A stretch of DNA of 64,000 bases from JBNKHH01 sp050290245 (GCA_050290245.1 JBNKHH010000020.1:15645-79644), one strand, 5' to 3'. Shown: positions 36,464-45,904, numbered from the stretch's first letter. The notes: a model not told the origin generated them from the letters alone. A program made the numbers and translations.

Positions 36464-36594
36464 GACGTCCCCTCTCATTTAACGGATTTCTGCAGGCGTT
36501 CTGTCCTGCGATCCGTGACTTTCAGCTTTGCAATGCCCGAGGATTGTGGCGAAACCGTGGATAGAACGCGGTCATGTCGTGCAAATGTTGACGC

Positions 36595-36783
36595 CTAGTA
36601 GGACGTTGTGATGACACGTGTTTCCAGGTGGGCACCGAGACCATCCGAACGGTCCGTGGCGGATTTCCCGATGACAGTGATGACCGAGACGCCTAGTCCG
36701 ACAATAGCGGCGGTCAGCACAACCCAATCGACCGTGACCGCGCCGCTTTCGTCCAGCAAGAAATATTTAAGTGTTCTCAACAT
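36595..36783 (-). CDS. flp: Flp-type pilin (copy 1)
   Basis: A 62-residue prepilin: short basic leader MLRTLKYFLLDESG, then processed helix AVTVDWVVLTAAIVGLGVSV. Relative to the usual Flp motif, mature position 5 is Asp instead of Glu and position 6 is Trp instead of Tyr. The C-terminus ends ITTSY, as in copy 2. It is 131 bp upstream of cpaB and downstream of copy 2, with a terminator between the two pilins. Confidence 0.85.
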   Translation of the reverse strand: MLRTLKYFLLDESGAVTVDWVVLTAAIVGLGVSVITVIGKSATDRSDGLGAHLETRVITTSY

Positions 36784-36902
36784 TCCAATACTCCGGTCCT
36801 GGGTCGACAAAGTGACCTGTGGATCTGTCTCACATGTGATTACGGCTGAAATTTGACGCCATTAAGGTACGTGTGGCCAACTTCCGAAGCCGGGAAACGA
36901 AA

Positions 36903-36927
36903 AGGCCGCACCCCGGGGGTACGGCCT
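36903..36927 (-). terminator. Intrinsic terminator between the two flp genes
   Basis: AGGCCG...CGGCCT with an inner CCCC/GGGG pairing, followed on the minus strand by TTTTCGTTT, 27 bp after the upstream pilin stop. It should make the major pilin message largely monocistronic with read-through to the rest of the locus. Confidence 0.75.
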
Positions 36928-36954
36928 GTTCAATCTCATGGTGTAAGCCGAAGC

Positions 36955-37140
36955 TTAGTAGGACGTGGTGATGCCCGAGCCCGACAGGTGCGTCGAGACG
37001 GTGTCGGCCAGGTCCTGAGTACCACCGCCAACGGTGGTCATGATGGCAATGCCGAGGCCCACGATCGCTGCGGTCAGAACGACCCAGTCGACGGTTACGG
37101 CACCAGATTCGTCTTTAAGAAAAGCGTTGAACAGTTTCAT
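36955..37140 (-). CDS. flp: Flp-type pilin (copy 2, promoter-proximal)
   Basis: A 61-residue prepilin, MKLFNAFLKDESG then AVTVDWVVLTAAIVGLG, very similar to copy 1 over the leader and helix but different in the C-terminal part. A strong GGAGGG lies before the ATG. It is the first gene of the locus and is followed by a terminator, so it is the likely major subunit. Same Asp5/Trp6 variant as copy 1. Confidence 0.88.
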   Translation of the reverse strand: MKLFNAFLKDESGAVTVDWVVLTAAIVGLGIAIMTTVGGGTQDLADTVSTHLSGSGITTSY

Positions 37141-37490
37141 GTGTCCCTCCATTAAGCACGCTTAGAGTTTTATCCCCGACTTATTTGAACCGCCCTCTCA
37201 CAAACGATCCCTGTCCGTCTTGGGATGACGCTATATGGCTGCCGGAATTTGGCGAGAGTTGGGCGGCCTTCGTACAATTTTCAAGCCGTTTGTAGATTTT
37301 AAAGAAATTCAGTTAACTGCATGAAATATAATAATAAAAAAAATCCAGATACGCTTGGGGAGTGTGATAATCGTGAGGTGCACGACCCATTTTACGGCAA
37401 TCGTGAACAATTCGCCCAATTTGGGCTAGTCTGGCGCGTCGGATTTTGCGAGATTCCCGCCATGGATCTTAAGAAAATGCGAAGATTCCT
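37141..37490. promoter_or_regulatory. AT-rich divergent promoter region, flp / lytic transglycosylase
   Basis: 350 bp without a gene. The middle (about 37,290-37,350) is strikingly AT-rich with a run of A/T triplets, in contrast to the surrounding DNA. It should hold the strong flp promoter on the minus strand and the promoter of the lytic transglycosylase on the plus strand. I could not fix individual -35/-10 boxes. Confidence 0.5.
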
Positions 37491-38360
37491 ATGAGGCTGG
37501 CTTACGGATTCGCTCTTCCGGGGATTCTTGCGCTTGTTATCGCCGGCTCTGTGGACGCGCAGACTCCAAGCGACGTATCCGACTTTTCTTTCAAACGGGT
37601 CACCGTGCCGTCGAAAGGCGTGTCCAAACGCATCACCGTCCAGATCGATCCCGATGCCGAGGTCTATCATCTGACGCCCGGAAGCTCGCCGAGACGTCCA
37701 GGTGATCCCCGGCCGGATTCGGCAACCAGACTGCCTGCGGGCTTGTTGCCCGAAGGAACGTCTGATTTCGATTGGTATTGGGAGCTGGTGTCGCCTTCGA
37801 TCGAGGCTGACCCCGCACAGCGTTTCAGCGCGGCGCTGTCCGCCACACAAAAAGAGGCACTCAAGATCGGGACGCCGCGTCTGCAGGCACTGCAGAGGAT
37901 AATCGAATCACACGGCACTGACATACTGATGGCAACGGTCGGAACGGAAGTTTCGCCCGCGCTCGTTCTGGCAGTCATCGCTGTTGAAAGCGGCGGGCGT
38001 GCAAATGCCACGAGTCATGCCGGTGCGCAGGGCGTGATGCAATTGATGCCCGCAACGGCAAAAAGGTTCAAAGTGGCCGACAGCATGGACCCGCGACAGA
38101 ACATCAAGGGTGGCGTTGCCTATCTGGATTGGCTTTTGAAAGAGTTCAAACGCGACCCCGTGCTTGCCTTGGCAGGATATAATGCGGGCGAGGGGGCTGT
38201 CGGGGCCTACCAGGGTGTGCCGCCATATGCGGAAACACGGGCCTATGTTCCGAAGGTTCTCGCGGCGTGGAGCGTGGCGCGGTCGCTTTGCCTGACACCA
38301 CCGGACCTGATCAGTGACGGCTGCGTCTTTGTCAGTCAGCGTATTGCGAGCGACGGTTGA
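37491..38360 (+). CDS. Lytic transglycosylase (SLT domain)
   Basis: A 289-residue periplasmic murein lytic transglycosylase. Signal peptide ends near VDAQ (about 24). The SLT domain has the catalytic Glu166 in AVIAVESGGR, then SHAGAQGVMQLMPATA and ALAGYNAGEGAV. It cuts peptidoglycan glycan strands; being divergent from the pilin genes it may open the wall for the Flp pilus, which is inference. No strong Shine-Dalgarno is visible. Confidence 0.9.
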   Translation: MRLAYGFALPGILALVIAGSVDAQTPSDVSDFSFKRVTVPSKGVSKRITVQIDPDAEVYHLTPGSSPRRPGDPRPDSATRLPAGLLPEGTSDFDWYWELVSPSIEADPAQRFSAALSATQKEALKIGTPRLQALQRIIESHGTDILMATVGTEVSPALVLAVIAVESGGRANATSHAGAQGVMQLMPATAKRFKVADSMDPRQNIKGGVAYLDWLLKEFKRDPVLALAGYNAGEGAVGAYQGVPPYAETRAYVPKVLAAWSVARSLCLTPPDLISDGCVFVSQRIASDG

Positions 38361-38363
38361 AGA

Positions 38364-39101
38364 TCAGATTGCGAGTTTCTTGAAGATGCGTTCCGGGATC
38401 AGCCGGATGATCGTCATGACCGGCCACCAGATAATCGGCGTATAGATTACGTTCTTCTTCTTATCGACGGCCCCGAAGATATCGGACGCAATTTTTTCCG
38501 GCTGGGCCAGGAAAGGCAGCCCATCCATCCCCCAGGTCATGGCGGTGTCGACCGTCCCCGGTTTGACGGTTACGACATGGACGCCAGATCGACCGAGACG
38601 GTTCCTAAGCCCCGAGAGATAGGCGTGGAAGCCAGCCTTTGACGCGCCATAGACATAGTTGCCCAAACGACCGCGATCTCCGGCAACCGAGCCGACACCG
38701 ACGATGGTGCCGGATTTCTTTTCTTCGAGAATCGGCGACAACGAGGTCAGAAACGCGGCCGGACCAGTGAAACCGTCTGCAATTGTGCCTGCGATCAGGC
38801 TCGGATCCGCATCAATTTCTTCCTGCGGTGGCATCGACCCGACAAAAACCGCGCAGTTCAGCGTGCCGTCGAGCGAGCGGGCTTTTTCCAGAATTGGCGC
38901 AAAGGTCGATGAGTCTCGCGCATCGAAGGCAATTGTCTCGGCCGCAGGAGCGCCGCGATGGCGGCAATCGGCGGCCGTCTTTTCCAGGTCGTCCATGTCG
39001 CGCCCTGCCAGAATCACGCTTTCACCGCGCGCGGCCGCCATGCGGGCAAAACTGCGGGCGATTGTCGACGTGCCTCCAAGGATAATCCAAGTCTGGGTCA
39101 T
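38364..39101 (-). CDS. Short-chain dehydrogenase, DprE2-like
   Basis: A 245-residue SDR: cofactor motif GGTSTIARSFA near the N-terminus and catalytic S138, Y151, K155 (YGASK). The C-terminus carries a hydrophobic/amphipathic segment (YTPIIWWPVMTIIRLIPERIF) as in DprE2, which reduces decaprenylphosphoryl-2-keto-ribose to the arabinose form. It overlaps the DprE1-like gene by 4 bp, the same pairing as in actinobacteria, which supports the assignment. Confidence 0.75.
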   Translation of the reverse strand: MTQTWIILGGTSTIARSFARMAAARGESVILAGRDMDDLEKTAADCRHRGAPAAETIAFDARDSSTFAPILEKARSLDGTLNCAVFVGSMPPQEEIDADPSLIAGTIADGFTGPAAFLTSLSPILEEKKSGTIVGVGSVAGDRGRLGNYVYGASKAGFHAYLSGLRNRLGRSGVHVVTVKPGTVDTAMTWGMDGLPFLAQPEKIASDIFGAVDKKKNVIYTPIIWWPVMTIIRLIPERIFKKLAI

Positions 39102-40411
39102 GCGATGTCCCTCAGCTTAAGGCGGCGAACGATGTCGGTTTCATATGCGTGTTCAGGGTCCGCTTTTTGAACCGCTTTCAGCCACTCGCCATGTTCGGGG
39201 TACATTTTCGCGATATGCTCGGCCCCCGCCAGGGAATCCTTGGCGAAATAGATCCGCCCCGCAGCTTCGACCGTTCTTGCTTCCAACTCGCGGATCAGGC
39301 GTTCGGCGCCGTTGCGGTTCGGAAAGTCGACGGCCAGGGTATAGCCTTCCATCGGGAACGACATATAGCCACCGCGACCGGGACCGGTCCGCTTCAAGAC
39401 GGCCAGAGGAGACGCCAGGCCGGAATTCGCGATCTTTTCGAGAATGCCACGCAGCGCATCGACGCTGTCCAGCGGAACCACGCATTGGAACTGGTGAAAG
39501 CCGGATTTCCCATAGAGCCGGTTCCAGTCGTGGATTTTGTCCAAAGGAAAGAAAAAGTCGTCAATGGGTTTGACCAAGGTGCGCCCCCGCTCGGGCACGC
39601 GCCGCCAGTATGCCGCATTGAACGTGCGAACGACGGGCGGAGACAATGTAAAGCCCGGGGCATCCATGGGAACGCGCTTGCCGCGTTTTGCGGGTTTTAC
39701 CAATCCGCCCCCGGTTTCGGCCTCTTCCAGGATCCCGCGTCCCAACGAGGAGCCTCGTGCCGTGGCATCGATCCATCCAACGGTATATGTCGCGTCCGAT
39801 CCATCCAGAAGCGTGATGAACTCGTCCCAGTCCGCCACGCGCCGCTCGGTCACGACCATGACGTCGCCCTTGGCCTTCAGCAGGGGGAAGCGGGCCGACA
39901 GGATCGGGCCGGTCTGGCCCAGCCCTCCGACAGTTGCCTTATAGAGCGCCTTGCTCTTCTCGGGGCTTATCACCTTGGGCCCCTGATTGGTCATCAGGGT
40001 GATGTCTTTCAAATGCTGGCCGAAGGTGCCGGCGTGGTGGTGGTTCTTGCCATGGACGTCCATCGCGATGCCACCACCAACGGTGGCAAACCCCGTCCCG
40101 GGCATGACCGGGGGCAACCAGCCTTTCGGCGCAAAGATTTTCAAGAGCTGGCCGATCTGGCAACCGGCCTCGACATGGACAACGCCGGTTTCGGGATCGA
40201 ATTCCAGGATGCGGTCCAGTCGCGTCATGTCAACCGCGCGCCCGCCGTCGTTCAGACACGCATCGCCATAGCTGCGGCACATGCCGATTGCCGGAGCGGG
40301 TTCTTCCTTGATCAGGTCGCGGAGGCTAGAGGCGCGTTCGGGGCGTGCCAGATCGCCACTAGCCCGGTGGACACGCCCCCAGCCTGCGTAATCGCTATGT
40401 TTCCAACGCAT
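39098..40411 (-). CDS. FAD-dependent oxidoreductase, DprE1-like
   Basis: A 437-residue FAD-linked oxidase of the VAO fold. N-terminal FAD-binding PCMH domain has RSYGDACLNDGG and the segment GTGFATVGGGIAMDVHGKNHH, which closely follows the DprE1 flavin-binding pattern. In mycobacteria DprE1 oxidises decaprenylphosphoryl ribose. I infer a polyprenyl-phosphoryl pentose epimerase half. The start at 40411 has AAGGA upstream and overlaps the flippase-like gene by 17 bp. Confidence 0.78.
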   Translation of the reverse strand: MRWKHSDYAGWGRVHRASGDLARPERASSLRDLIKEEPAPAIGMCRSYGDACLNDGGRAVDMTRLDRILEFDPETGVVHVEAGCQIGQLLKIFAPKGWLPPVMPGTGFATVGGGIAMDVHGKNHHHAGTFGQHLKDITLMTNQGPKVISPEKSKALYKATVGGLGQTGPILSARFPLLKAKGDVMVVTERRVADWDEFITLLDGSDATYTVGWIDATARGSSLGRGILEEAETGGGLVKPAKRGKRVPMDAPGFTLSPPVVRTFNAAYWRRVPERGRTLVKPIDDFFFPLDKIHDWNRLYGKSGFHQFQCVVPLDSVDALRGILEKIANSGLASPLAVLKRTGPGRGGYMSFPMEGYTLAVDFPNRNGAERLIRELEARTVEAAGRIYFAKDSLAGAEHIAKMYPEHGEWLKAVQKADPEHAYETDIVRRLKLRDIA

Positions 40412-41420
40412 GGTCACGCGTCCTTTTTGATCGGTGTTCCGCCAATGGGAAGATAGCGAGGCCAATCGCGATGGCGAACCAAAGGGTGGTCACGCGGATC
40501 ACCAGCGTGGCCGGTCCGGCGATTTCCGCAGGCACACCATATAGTATAAGGAGTGCAACCATCGCGACCTCGGCACCGCCCAGTCCGCCCGGCGCTCCGG
40601 TCAGCCCGCCGGCCAGGGTGGCAAAAATGAAGATGCCAACAGATGTCCAAAGGCCGACCTCGGCGCCCATCCAGTTCAACAAAAGATAAAAGGCATAGCC
40701 CTCGGCCATCCACCCCAGGGTGCCGAGCCCGCCAGCGGCCAAGAGCGCCGATGGAGTCGAAAAAGCCCGCAGGGAATTCGAGGCGCGCCTGATACGGCCG
40801 AATAGCCGGGGAAAACGTCGTCCGGTTATTTGGTGAAGAATGCCCGCGGCATGGTGTAAAAGACTTGGCCGCGTTGCCACGACGGCTGCGAGGAGGGCCA
40901 GAAGCGCCACCGGCGCCGCTCCTTTGATACCTGTCGTGGACAGACTGACCGACAGGGCCAGAAGGATTGCCATGGCCGAAAGATCCGCCGCGCGATCAAC
41001 GAGCACGAGAGGAGCCGTCTTTTCGAAACTCCAGCCTGTTTCCCGGCCAATCCAGCGCATTCGGACCAACTCGCCCACGCGGCCAGGTGTGACCGACATG
41101 GCAAACCCACCAAGGAAATGCAGAAAGTTCTGGAAGATCGACGTGTTCAGGCCAAGACGGTTTGCGAACAGATGCCAGCGCAGGCCGCGAAGGACGTAGT
41201 TGAGAAGACTGAGGGCCAGCAACAGTGCGAGACCGGATAGGGAGAGGGATGTAATGGCCGCGATGGTCTCACCCCAGCCCGTGGCCGCAGCGAGGCCGAT
41301 CAACCCGAACACAACAAGTGCTCCGAGGCAGGCCAGCAACAGCCAGTCGCGCCAACGCCGCGGCTTTACCGCGGCGCCAGGGTCACGAGGGAGGGTTTTC
41401 GGCAAAAGTGTCATAGCCAT
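40395..41420 (-). CDS. UPF0104/lysylphosphatidylglycerol synthase TM-region family protein
   Basis: A 341-residue integral membrane protein with about eight helices and family signatures NYVLRGLRWHLF, TPGRVGELVRM and GGLTGAPGGLGGAEVAMVALL. Family members are thought to move or modify lipid-linked substrates; no catalytic synthase domain is attached. First of a three-gene operon with the DprE1-like and DprE2-like genes, so it may flip the polyprenyl-linked sugar. Confidence 0.8.
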   Translation of the reverse strand: MAMTLLPKTLPRDPGAAVKPRRWRDWLLLACLGALVVFGLIGLAAATGWGETIAAITSLSLSGLALLLALSLLNYVLRGLRWHLFANRLGLNTSIFQNFLHFLGGFAMSVTPGRVGELVRMRWIGRETGWSFEKTAPLVLVDRAADLSAMAILLALSVSLSTTGIKGAAPVALLALLAAVVATRPSLLHHAAGILHQITGRRFPRLFGRIRRASNSLRAFSTPSALLAAGGLGTLGWMAEGYAFYLLLNWMGAEVGLWTSVGIFIFATLAGGLTGAPGGLGGAEVAMVALLILYGVPAEIAGPATLVIRVTTLWFAIAIGLAIFPLAEHRSKRTRDHALET

Positions 41421-41481
41421 TAAACGTCGATTAGCGACAGATTACGGCAAGAATATGGACTTGTTTCTAAATTATGAACAA

Positions 41482-41512
41482 TCGCGGGGCATTTTTGTGA
41501 ATTACCCCGCGA
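41482..41512 (-). terminator. Stem-loop after the CoA-transferase genes
   Basis: TCGCGGGG/CCCCGCGA 8-bp stem with an AT-rich loop of 15 bases, 14 bp after the scoB-type stop. It fits a terminator for the CoA-transferase operon reading on the minus strand. Confidence 0.5.
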
Positions 41513-41525
41513 CTTCAGAGCGTCT

Positions 41526-42149
41526 TCAGACGATGTTTGCCTCGGTCGCTGCCCGGATGTCGTCCTTTGTGACACCGGGTGCGGTTTCGAGGATGTGGAG
41601 GCCCTTGTGGCCCACCTCGAGAACGCCAAGATTCGTGATGATCATATCGACCACACCCTGGCCTGTGAGCGGCAGAGTGCATTCCTTGAGCACCTTGGAC
41701 TCACCGTGCTTATTGGTGTGGTCCATGACGACGATGACGCGGCCGACACCGGCGACAAGGTCCATTGCACCGCCCATGCCTTTGACCAGCTTGCCCGGGA
41801 TCATCCAGTTGGCGAGGTCGCCTTTCTCGCTAACTTCCATGGCGCCGAGGATCGCAGCGGCGATCTTCCCGCCCCGGATCATGCCGAATGAAAGGGAGCT
41901 GTCAAAATAAGCTGTGCGCGGCACTTCGGTAATGGTCTGTTTACCTGCGTTGATAAGATCCGGGTCTTCGTCGCCCTCGTAAGGGAAGGGACCCATGCCC
42001 AGCATCCCGTTCTCGGATTGAAGCGTGATATCCTTGTCGCCGACAAAGTTTGCCACCAGCGTCGGAATGCCGATGCCAAGGTTTACGTACATGCCGTCTT
42101 CGAGTTCCTGCGCGGCCCGTTCGGCCATCTGGTTGCGATCCCAAGGCAT
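41526..42149 (-). CDS. scoB: 3-oxoacid CoA-transferase subunit B
   Basis: A 207-residue beta subunit of a family I CoA transferase. The catalytic Glu46 lies in SENGMLG; GIGIPTLVANFV precedes it and GGAMDLVAG follows. With subunit A it should transfer CoA between succinyl-CoA and acetoacetate (ketone body use, PHB turnover); butyrate/acetoacetate transferase is the alternative. The start shares one base with the subunit A stop (TAATG). Confidence 0.9.
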   Translation of the reverse strand: MPWDRNQMAERAAQELEDGMYVNLGIGIPTLVANFVGDKDITLQSENGMLGMGPFPYEGDEDPDLINAGKQTITEVPRTAYFDSSLSFGMIRGGKIAAAILGAMEVSEKGDLANWMIPGKLVKGMGGAMDLVAGVGRVIVVMDHTNKHGESKVLKECTLPLTGQGVVDMIITNLGVLEVGHKGLHILETAPGVTKDDIRAATEANIV

Positions 42150-42853
42150 TACGCGGTCTCCTTCTGGCGCAGGGTGCGCTGTTCGATACGCTTTTCGTGA
42201 TCACCCTGGATCAGGCGGTGGACATAGATGCCCGGAAGGTGGATGTGGTCGCCGTCCAACTCGCCGGGTTCGACAATTTCTTCGACTTCCATGATGCAGA
42301 CCTTGCCGCACATAGCCGCGGGCGGATTGAAGTTGCGCGCAGTCTTGCGAAAGATCGCGTTGCCCGTGGTGTCGGCTTTCCAGGCCTTCACGATGGAAAG
42401 ATCGGCAAAAATGCCTTCTTCCATGATATAGGTTTCACCGTTGAAGTCCTTGTGATCCTTGCCTTCTGCGATCACCGTGCCAACGCCAGTCTTGGTGTAG
42501 AATCCGGGAATGCCGCAGCCTCCGGCACGCATGCGCTCGGCCAGGGTGCCTTGTGGGTTGAATTCCAATTCAAGTTCACCCGAGAGATATTGGCGCATGA
42601 ATTCGGCATTTTCTCCGACGTAGGACGACATCATCTTCTTGATCTGACGAGTTTCGAGAAGCCGGCCCAGTCCGAAGTTGTCGACGCCTGCGTTGTTGGA
42701 GGCCACGGTCAAATCCTTGACGCCGCTTTCGCGAATGGCCTCGATCAAGAGTTCGGGTATCCCGCAGAGACCGAAACCGCCCGCGGCGATCAGCATCCCG
42801 TCGTGCAGGAGACCATCAAGGGCCTCGGTTGCATTGGCATAGACTTTCTTCAT
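42149..42853 (-). CDS. scoA: 3-oxoacid CoA-transferase subunit A
   Basis: A 234-residue alpha subunit with the CoA-binding GGFGLCGIPELLIEAI segment and SNNAGVDNFGLG, GAGGCGIPG-type loop (RAGGCGIPGFYTKTG). Forms a heteromer with subunit B, encoded in the same operon with a 1-base overlap. SSYVGEN and ELEFNPQGTLAERMRA are typical of succinyl-CoA:3-ketoacid transferase. Confidence 0.92.
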   Translation of the reverse strand: MKKVYANATEALDGLLHDGMLIAAGGFGLCGIPELLIEAIRESGVKDLTVASNNAGVDNFGLGRLLETRQIKKMMSSYVGENAEFMRQYLSGELELEFNPQGTLAERMRAGGCGIPGFYTKTGVGTVIAEGKDHKDFNGETYIMEEGIFADLSIVKAWKADTTGNAIFRKTARNFNPPAAMCGKVCIMEVEEIVEPGELDGDHIHLPGIYVHRLIQGDHEKRIEQRTLRQKETA

Positions 42854-43232
42854 GCGCGCTTTCCTCCAGAAATCACCAGAGGTGTGCCGCCGCGAATGCG
42901 AAAAGTCAATTGCCGCGCTGCGGCGCGCTGTTGGATGCAGTATGGCGTCGGGGATTGAGGGTCGACGCCTTTTCGAGTGCGGGCAATGACCCCAGAAAGC
43001 CTTCAGAATTGTACCTTGCCGGACGACATGCGGGTTGTCTCAAATTCACCTGCCCGTTTGGAATACGATCATAAATCATGGGCACACACATCTGTGCTTG
43101 TCGGTTCATTTGCGATGTTCTCGGTGGGGTTCGCCATCCCGAGGCCAGACTTCATGACTCACGGAATCATTTTTGAAATGCCGTCTAAGAGGCAGTGCTG
43201 ATCCTTGGAGCGATTTACCAAATATTGCGCCG
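42854..43232. other. Intergenic region between topA and scoA
   Basis: 379 bp between two minus-strand genes. Short frames exist on both strands but have no ribosome-binding site and no family resemblance. It probably holds the scoA promoter; no repeat, hairpin with T-run, or RNA gene was recognised. Confidence 0.5.
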
Positions 43233-45779
43233 TTAGCTGGCCTTCCTTTTCGCAGCTGGCTTCTTGCGCTTTTTGCCCTTCGTGGCGGCTTTTTCGTTGA
43301 TCAGTTCAACGGCCATTTCCATGGTGACATTTTCGGGCTCGGTGTCCTTGGGCAGGGTCGCGTTGATCTTTTCCCATTTCACATAAGGCCCGTATTTGCC
43401 GTCCATGATGGCAATCCCGCCGCCGTCGGGATGCTCGCCCAACTCTCGCAGGGTTGTCGCGCCGCGCCCGCGTCCGCGTGAGGCTTTTTTCTCGTCGATC
43501 AACTGGACCGCACGGTTCATGCCGATTTCCCAGACGTCCTCAACCGTTTCGAGATTCGCGTTCGTGCCGCCTTTGAACGAGGTGGACTCGGCATGCTTCA
43601 GATAGGGGCCGTAACGACCGACGTTGGCCCAGATCGCGACACCGTCCTCGGGGTGGTGGCCGACGAGGCGTGGCAATTGCAGCAACTTCACCGCTTGTTC
43701 AAGCGTGACCTCGGCCGGATCCCAGGCCTCGGGCACGCCTTGGCGGGGCGGCTTCTTGTTGTCCTCGCTGACTTCACCGCGCTGCACGTATGGGCCAAAT
43801 CGGCCCTTGTGCACGTATATATTGTCGCTTGCGTCCTCGCCAAGAAGTTTGCCTTCCGGCGGAATGGCGCTTTCGGGTTCGGCACCGGGAGGGCCGAAGG
43901 CGCGGGTATAGCGGCATTCGGGATAGTTCGAGCACCCGATGAAGGCGCCACCCGAACGCGCGGTGCGCATTGAAAGGCGCCCATTACCGCAATTCGGGCA
44001 GAGGCGCGGATCGCTGCCGTCCTCGGTCGGCGGGAAAAGATGCGGTTCGAGTACCTCGTTGATCTTTTCCAGCACATCGGTGATGCGCAGTTCCGAGGTT
44101 TCTTCGACGGCCGCCTTGAAGTCGCGCCAGAAACGCGACAGCACGTCTTGCCAGTCGCGGTCGCCGGAAGTGATGTCGTCCAGCTCGTCTTCCAACTTGG
44201 CCGTGAAGTCATAACCAACATATTTGCGGAAGTAATTGGTGAGGAACGCCGTCACCAGGCGTCCTTTGTCTTCCGGTATCAGGCGGTTCTTTTCTTTGCT
44301 GACGTAGCCGCGATCCTGGATCGTGGTCACCACGCTGGCATAGGTCGAGGGGCGGCCGATGCCGATCTCTTCCATCTTTTTGACCAGCGTCGCCTCGGTA
44401 TAACGAGGCGGGGGCTGGGTGAAATGCTGGTCCGGCGTGATGGATTTTTTGGCGGTCGCTTCGCCCTGCATAATTTGGGGCAGGACCTTTTCGTCTTCGT
44501 CGACAACGTCGTCGCGGCCTTCCTCGTAGACCTTGAGGAATCCATCGAACTGAACCACCTGGCCGGTCGCACGAAGCTCAACCTGTCCGTCGGCGCTGGC
44601 GATATCGACCGTGGTGCGCTCAAGCCGGGCACTGGCCATCTGGCTGGCAAGGGTCCGCTTCCAGATCAGGTCATAGAGTTTCTGTTGATCCGCATCGCGC
44701 AGGTTCAGGCTGGCTGCATCCGCGCCCATATCTGTTGGCCGGATACACTCGTGCGCCTCCTGGGCATTCTTTGCCTTGTTCTTGTAAATGCGCGGGCTGT
44801 CCGGGACGTAGGCGCTTCCAAAGCGCGAAGAGATGGCGTCGCGTGCCGCCACGACCGCCTCGGGCGCCATGTCAATGCCGTCAGTTCGCATGTAGGTAAT
44901 GTGCCCGGCTTCGTAGAGGCGTTGCGCCGTGCTCATGGTCTGGCGGGCACCCATGCCGAACTTGCGGCTGGCTTCCTGCTGGAGAGTTGACGTCATGAAG
45001 GGGGCGGACGGGTTGCGGGCTGCCGGCTTGGCCTCGACTGCCTTTACCGTCAGGTCACGGGAGGTGATCGCCTGAACTGCCAGGTCGGCGGAGGTTTCGT
45101 TGGCAATGTCAAAGCGGTCGAGCTTTTTGCCACCCAGAACGGTAAGGCGTGCTTCGAAGTCCTGGCCGCGCGGTGTCGTCAGGATGGCCTTGACGCTCCA
45201 GTATTCGCGGGCCTTGAAGGCCTCGATTTCCATTTCGCGTTCGACGATCAGTCGCAGGCAGACCGACTGCACGCGCCCGGCCGAACGGGCGCCGGGCAGT
45301 TTTCGCCAGAGGACGGGCGAAAGGTTGAATCCGACCAGGTAATCAAGCGCGCGGCGAGCGAGGTATGCGTGGACCAGGTCCTGGTCGACTTGGCGCGGGG
45401 CTTTCATAGCCTCGGTCACGGCAGACTTGGTGATCGCGTTGAAAACGACGCGGCTGACAGGGGTATCCGCTTTCAGGACCTTGCGTTTGCGCAGGGCCTC
45501 TTCCAGATGCCACGAAATCGCCTCGCCCTCGCGGTCGGGGTCGGTCGCGAGGATCAGCGCCGGGTCGTCTTTCAGCGCGTCGGCGATGGCCTTGATGTGC
45601 TTTTTCGAATCGGAAGCGACTTCCCACTTCATCTCGAAGCCGTGGTCGGGGTCGACCGATCCATCCTTGGGCGGCAGATCGCGGACATGCCCGTAACTGG
45701 CCAGAACCGTGTAATCTTTTCCGAGATATTTGTTGATCGTCTTGGCCTTTGCAGGTGACTCGACAACGACAACTGGCAT
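43233..45779 (-). CDS. topA: DNA topoisomerase I
   Basis: Type IA topoisomerase of 848 residues that relaxes negative supercoils. Toprim domain: VVVVESPAKAKT (Glu7) and ATDPDREGE (D80, D82). The active-site Tyr296 is in AGHITYMRTDG. After the core there is a Cys4 zinc finger (LCPNCGNG and FIGCSNYPECRYTR) and several topoisomerase C-terminal repeats with GRYGPYLKH-like units, ending in a Lys-rich tail. Normal length for alphaproteobacteria. Confidence 0.97.
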   Translation of the reverse strand: MPVVVVESPAKAKTINKYLGKDYTVLASYGHVRDLPPKDGSVDPDHGFEMKWEVASDSKKHIKAIADALKDDPALILATDPDREGEAISWHLEEALRKRKVLKADTPVSRVVFNAITKSAVTEAMKAPRQVDQDLVHAYLARRALDYLVGFNLSPVLWRKLPGARSAGRVQSVCLRLIVEREMEIEAFKAREYWSVKAILTTPRGQDFEARLTVLGGKKLDRFDIANETSADLAVQAITSRDLTVKAVEAKPAARNPSAPFMTSTLQQEASRKFGMGARQTMSTAQRLYEAGHITYMRTDGIDMAPEAVVAARDAISSRFGSAYVPDSPRIYKNKAKNAQEAHECIRPTDMGADAASLNLRDADQQKLYDLIWKRTLASQMASARLERTTVDIASADGQVELRATGQVVQFDGFLKVYEEGRDDVVDEDEKVLPQIMQGEATAKKSITPDQHFTQPPPRYTEATLVKKMEEIGIGRPSTYASVVTTIQDRGYVSKEKNRLIPEDKGRLVTAFLTNYFRKYVGYDFTAKLEDELDDITSGDRDWQDVLSRFWRDFKAAVEETSELRITDVLEKINEVLEPHLFPPTEDGSDPRLCPNCGNGRLSMRTARSGGAFIGCSNYPECRYTRAFGPPGAEPESAIPPEGKLLGEDASDNIYVHKGRFGPYVQRGEVSEDNKKPPRQGVPEAWDPAEVTLEQAVKLLQLPRLVGHHPEDGVAIWANVGRYGPYLKHAESTSFKGGTNANLETVEDVWEIGMNRAVQLIDEKKASRGRGRGATTLRELGEHPDGGGIAIMDGKYGPYVKWEKINATLPKDTEPENVTMEMAVELINEKAATKGKKRKKPAAKRKAS

Positions 45780-45904
45780 GAAAAACCTTTCGGAAAACGG
45801 GCTGGTTATGGCGGCGGAAGATGTGGGGCCTGCGTTCGAATTGTCAATGCGGTTGATGTTGCCGGTGTCGTCGGCGTGGCTTTGGACACCCAGTTCCGCG
45901 CCTG

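Noticed and set aside
42977..43201. 75-codon plus-strand frame between topA and scoA
   Set aside because: No ribosome-binding site, no family resemblance and flanked by minus-strand genes on both sides.
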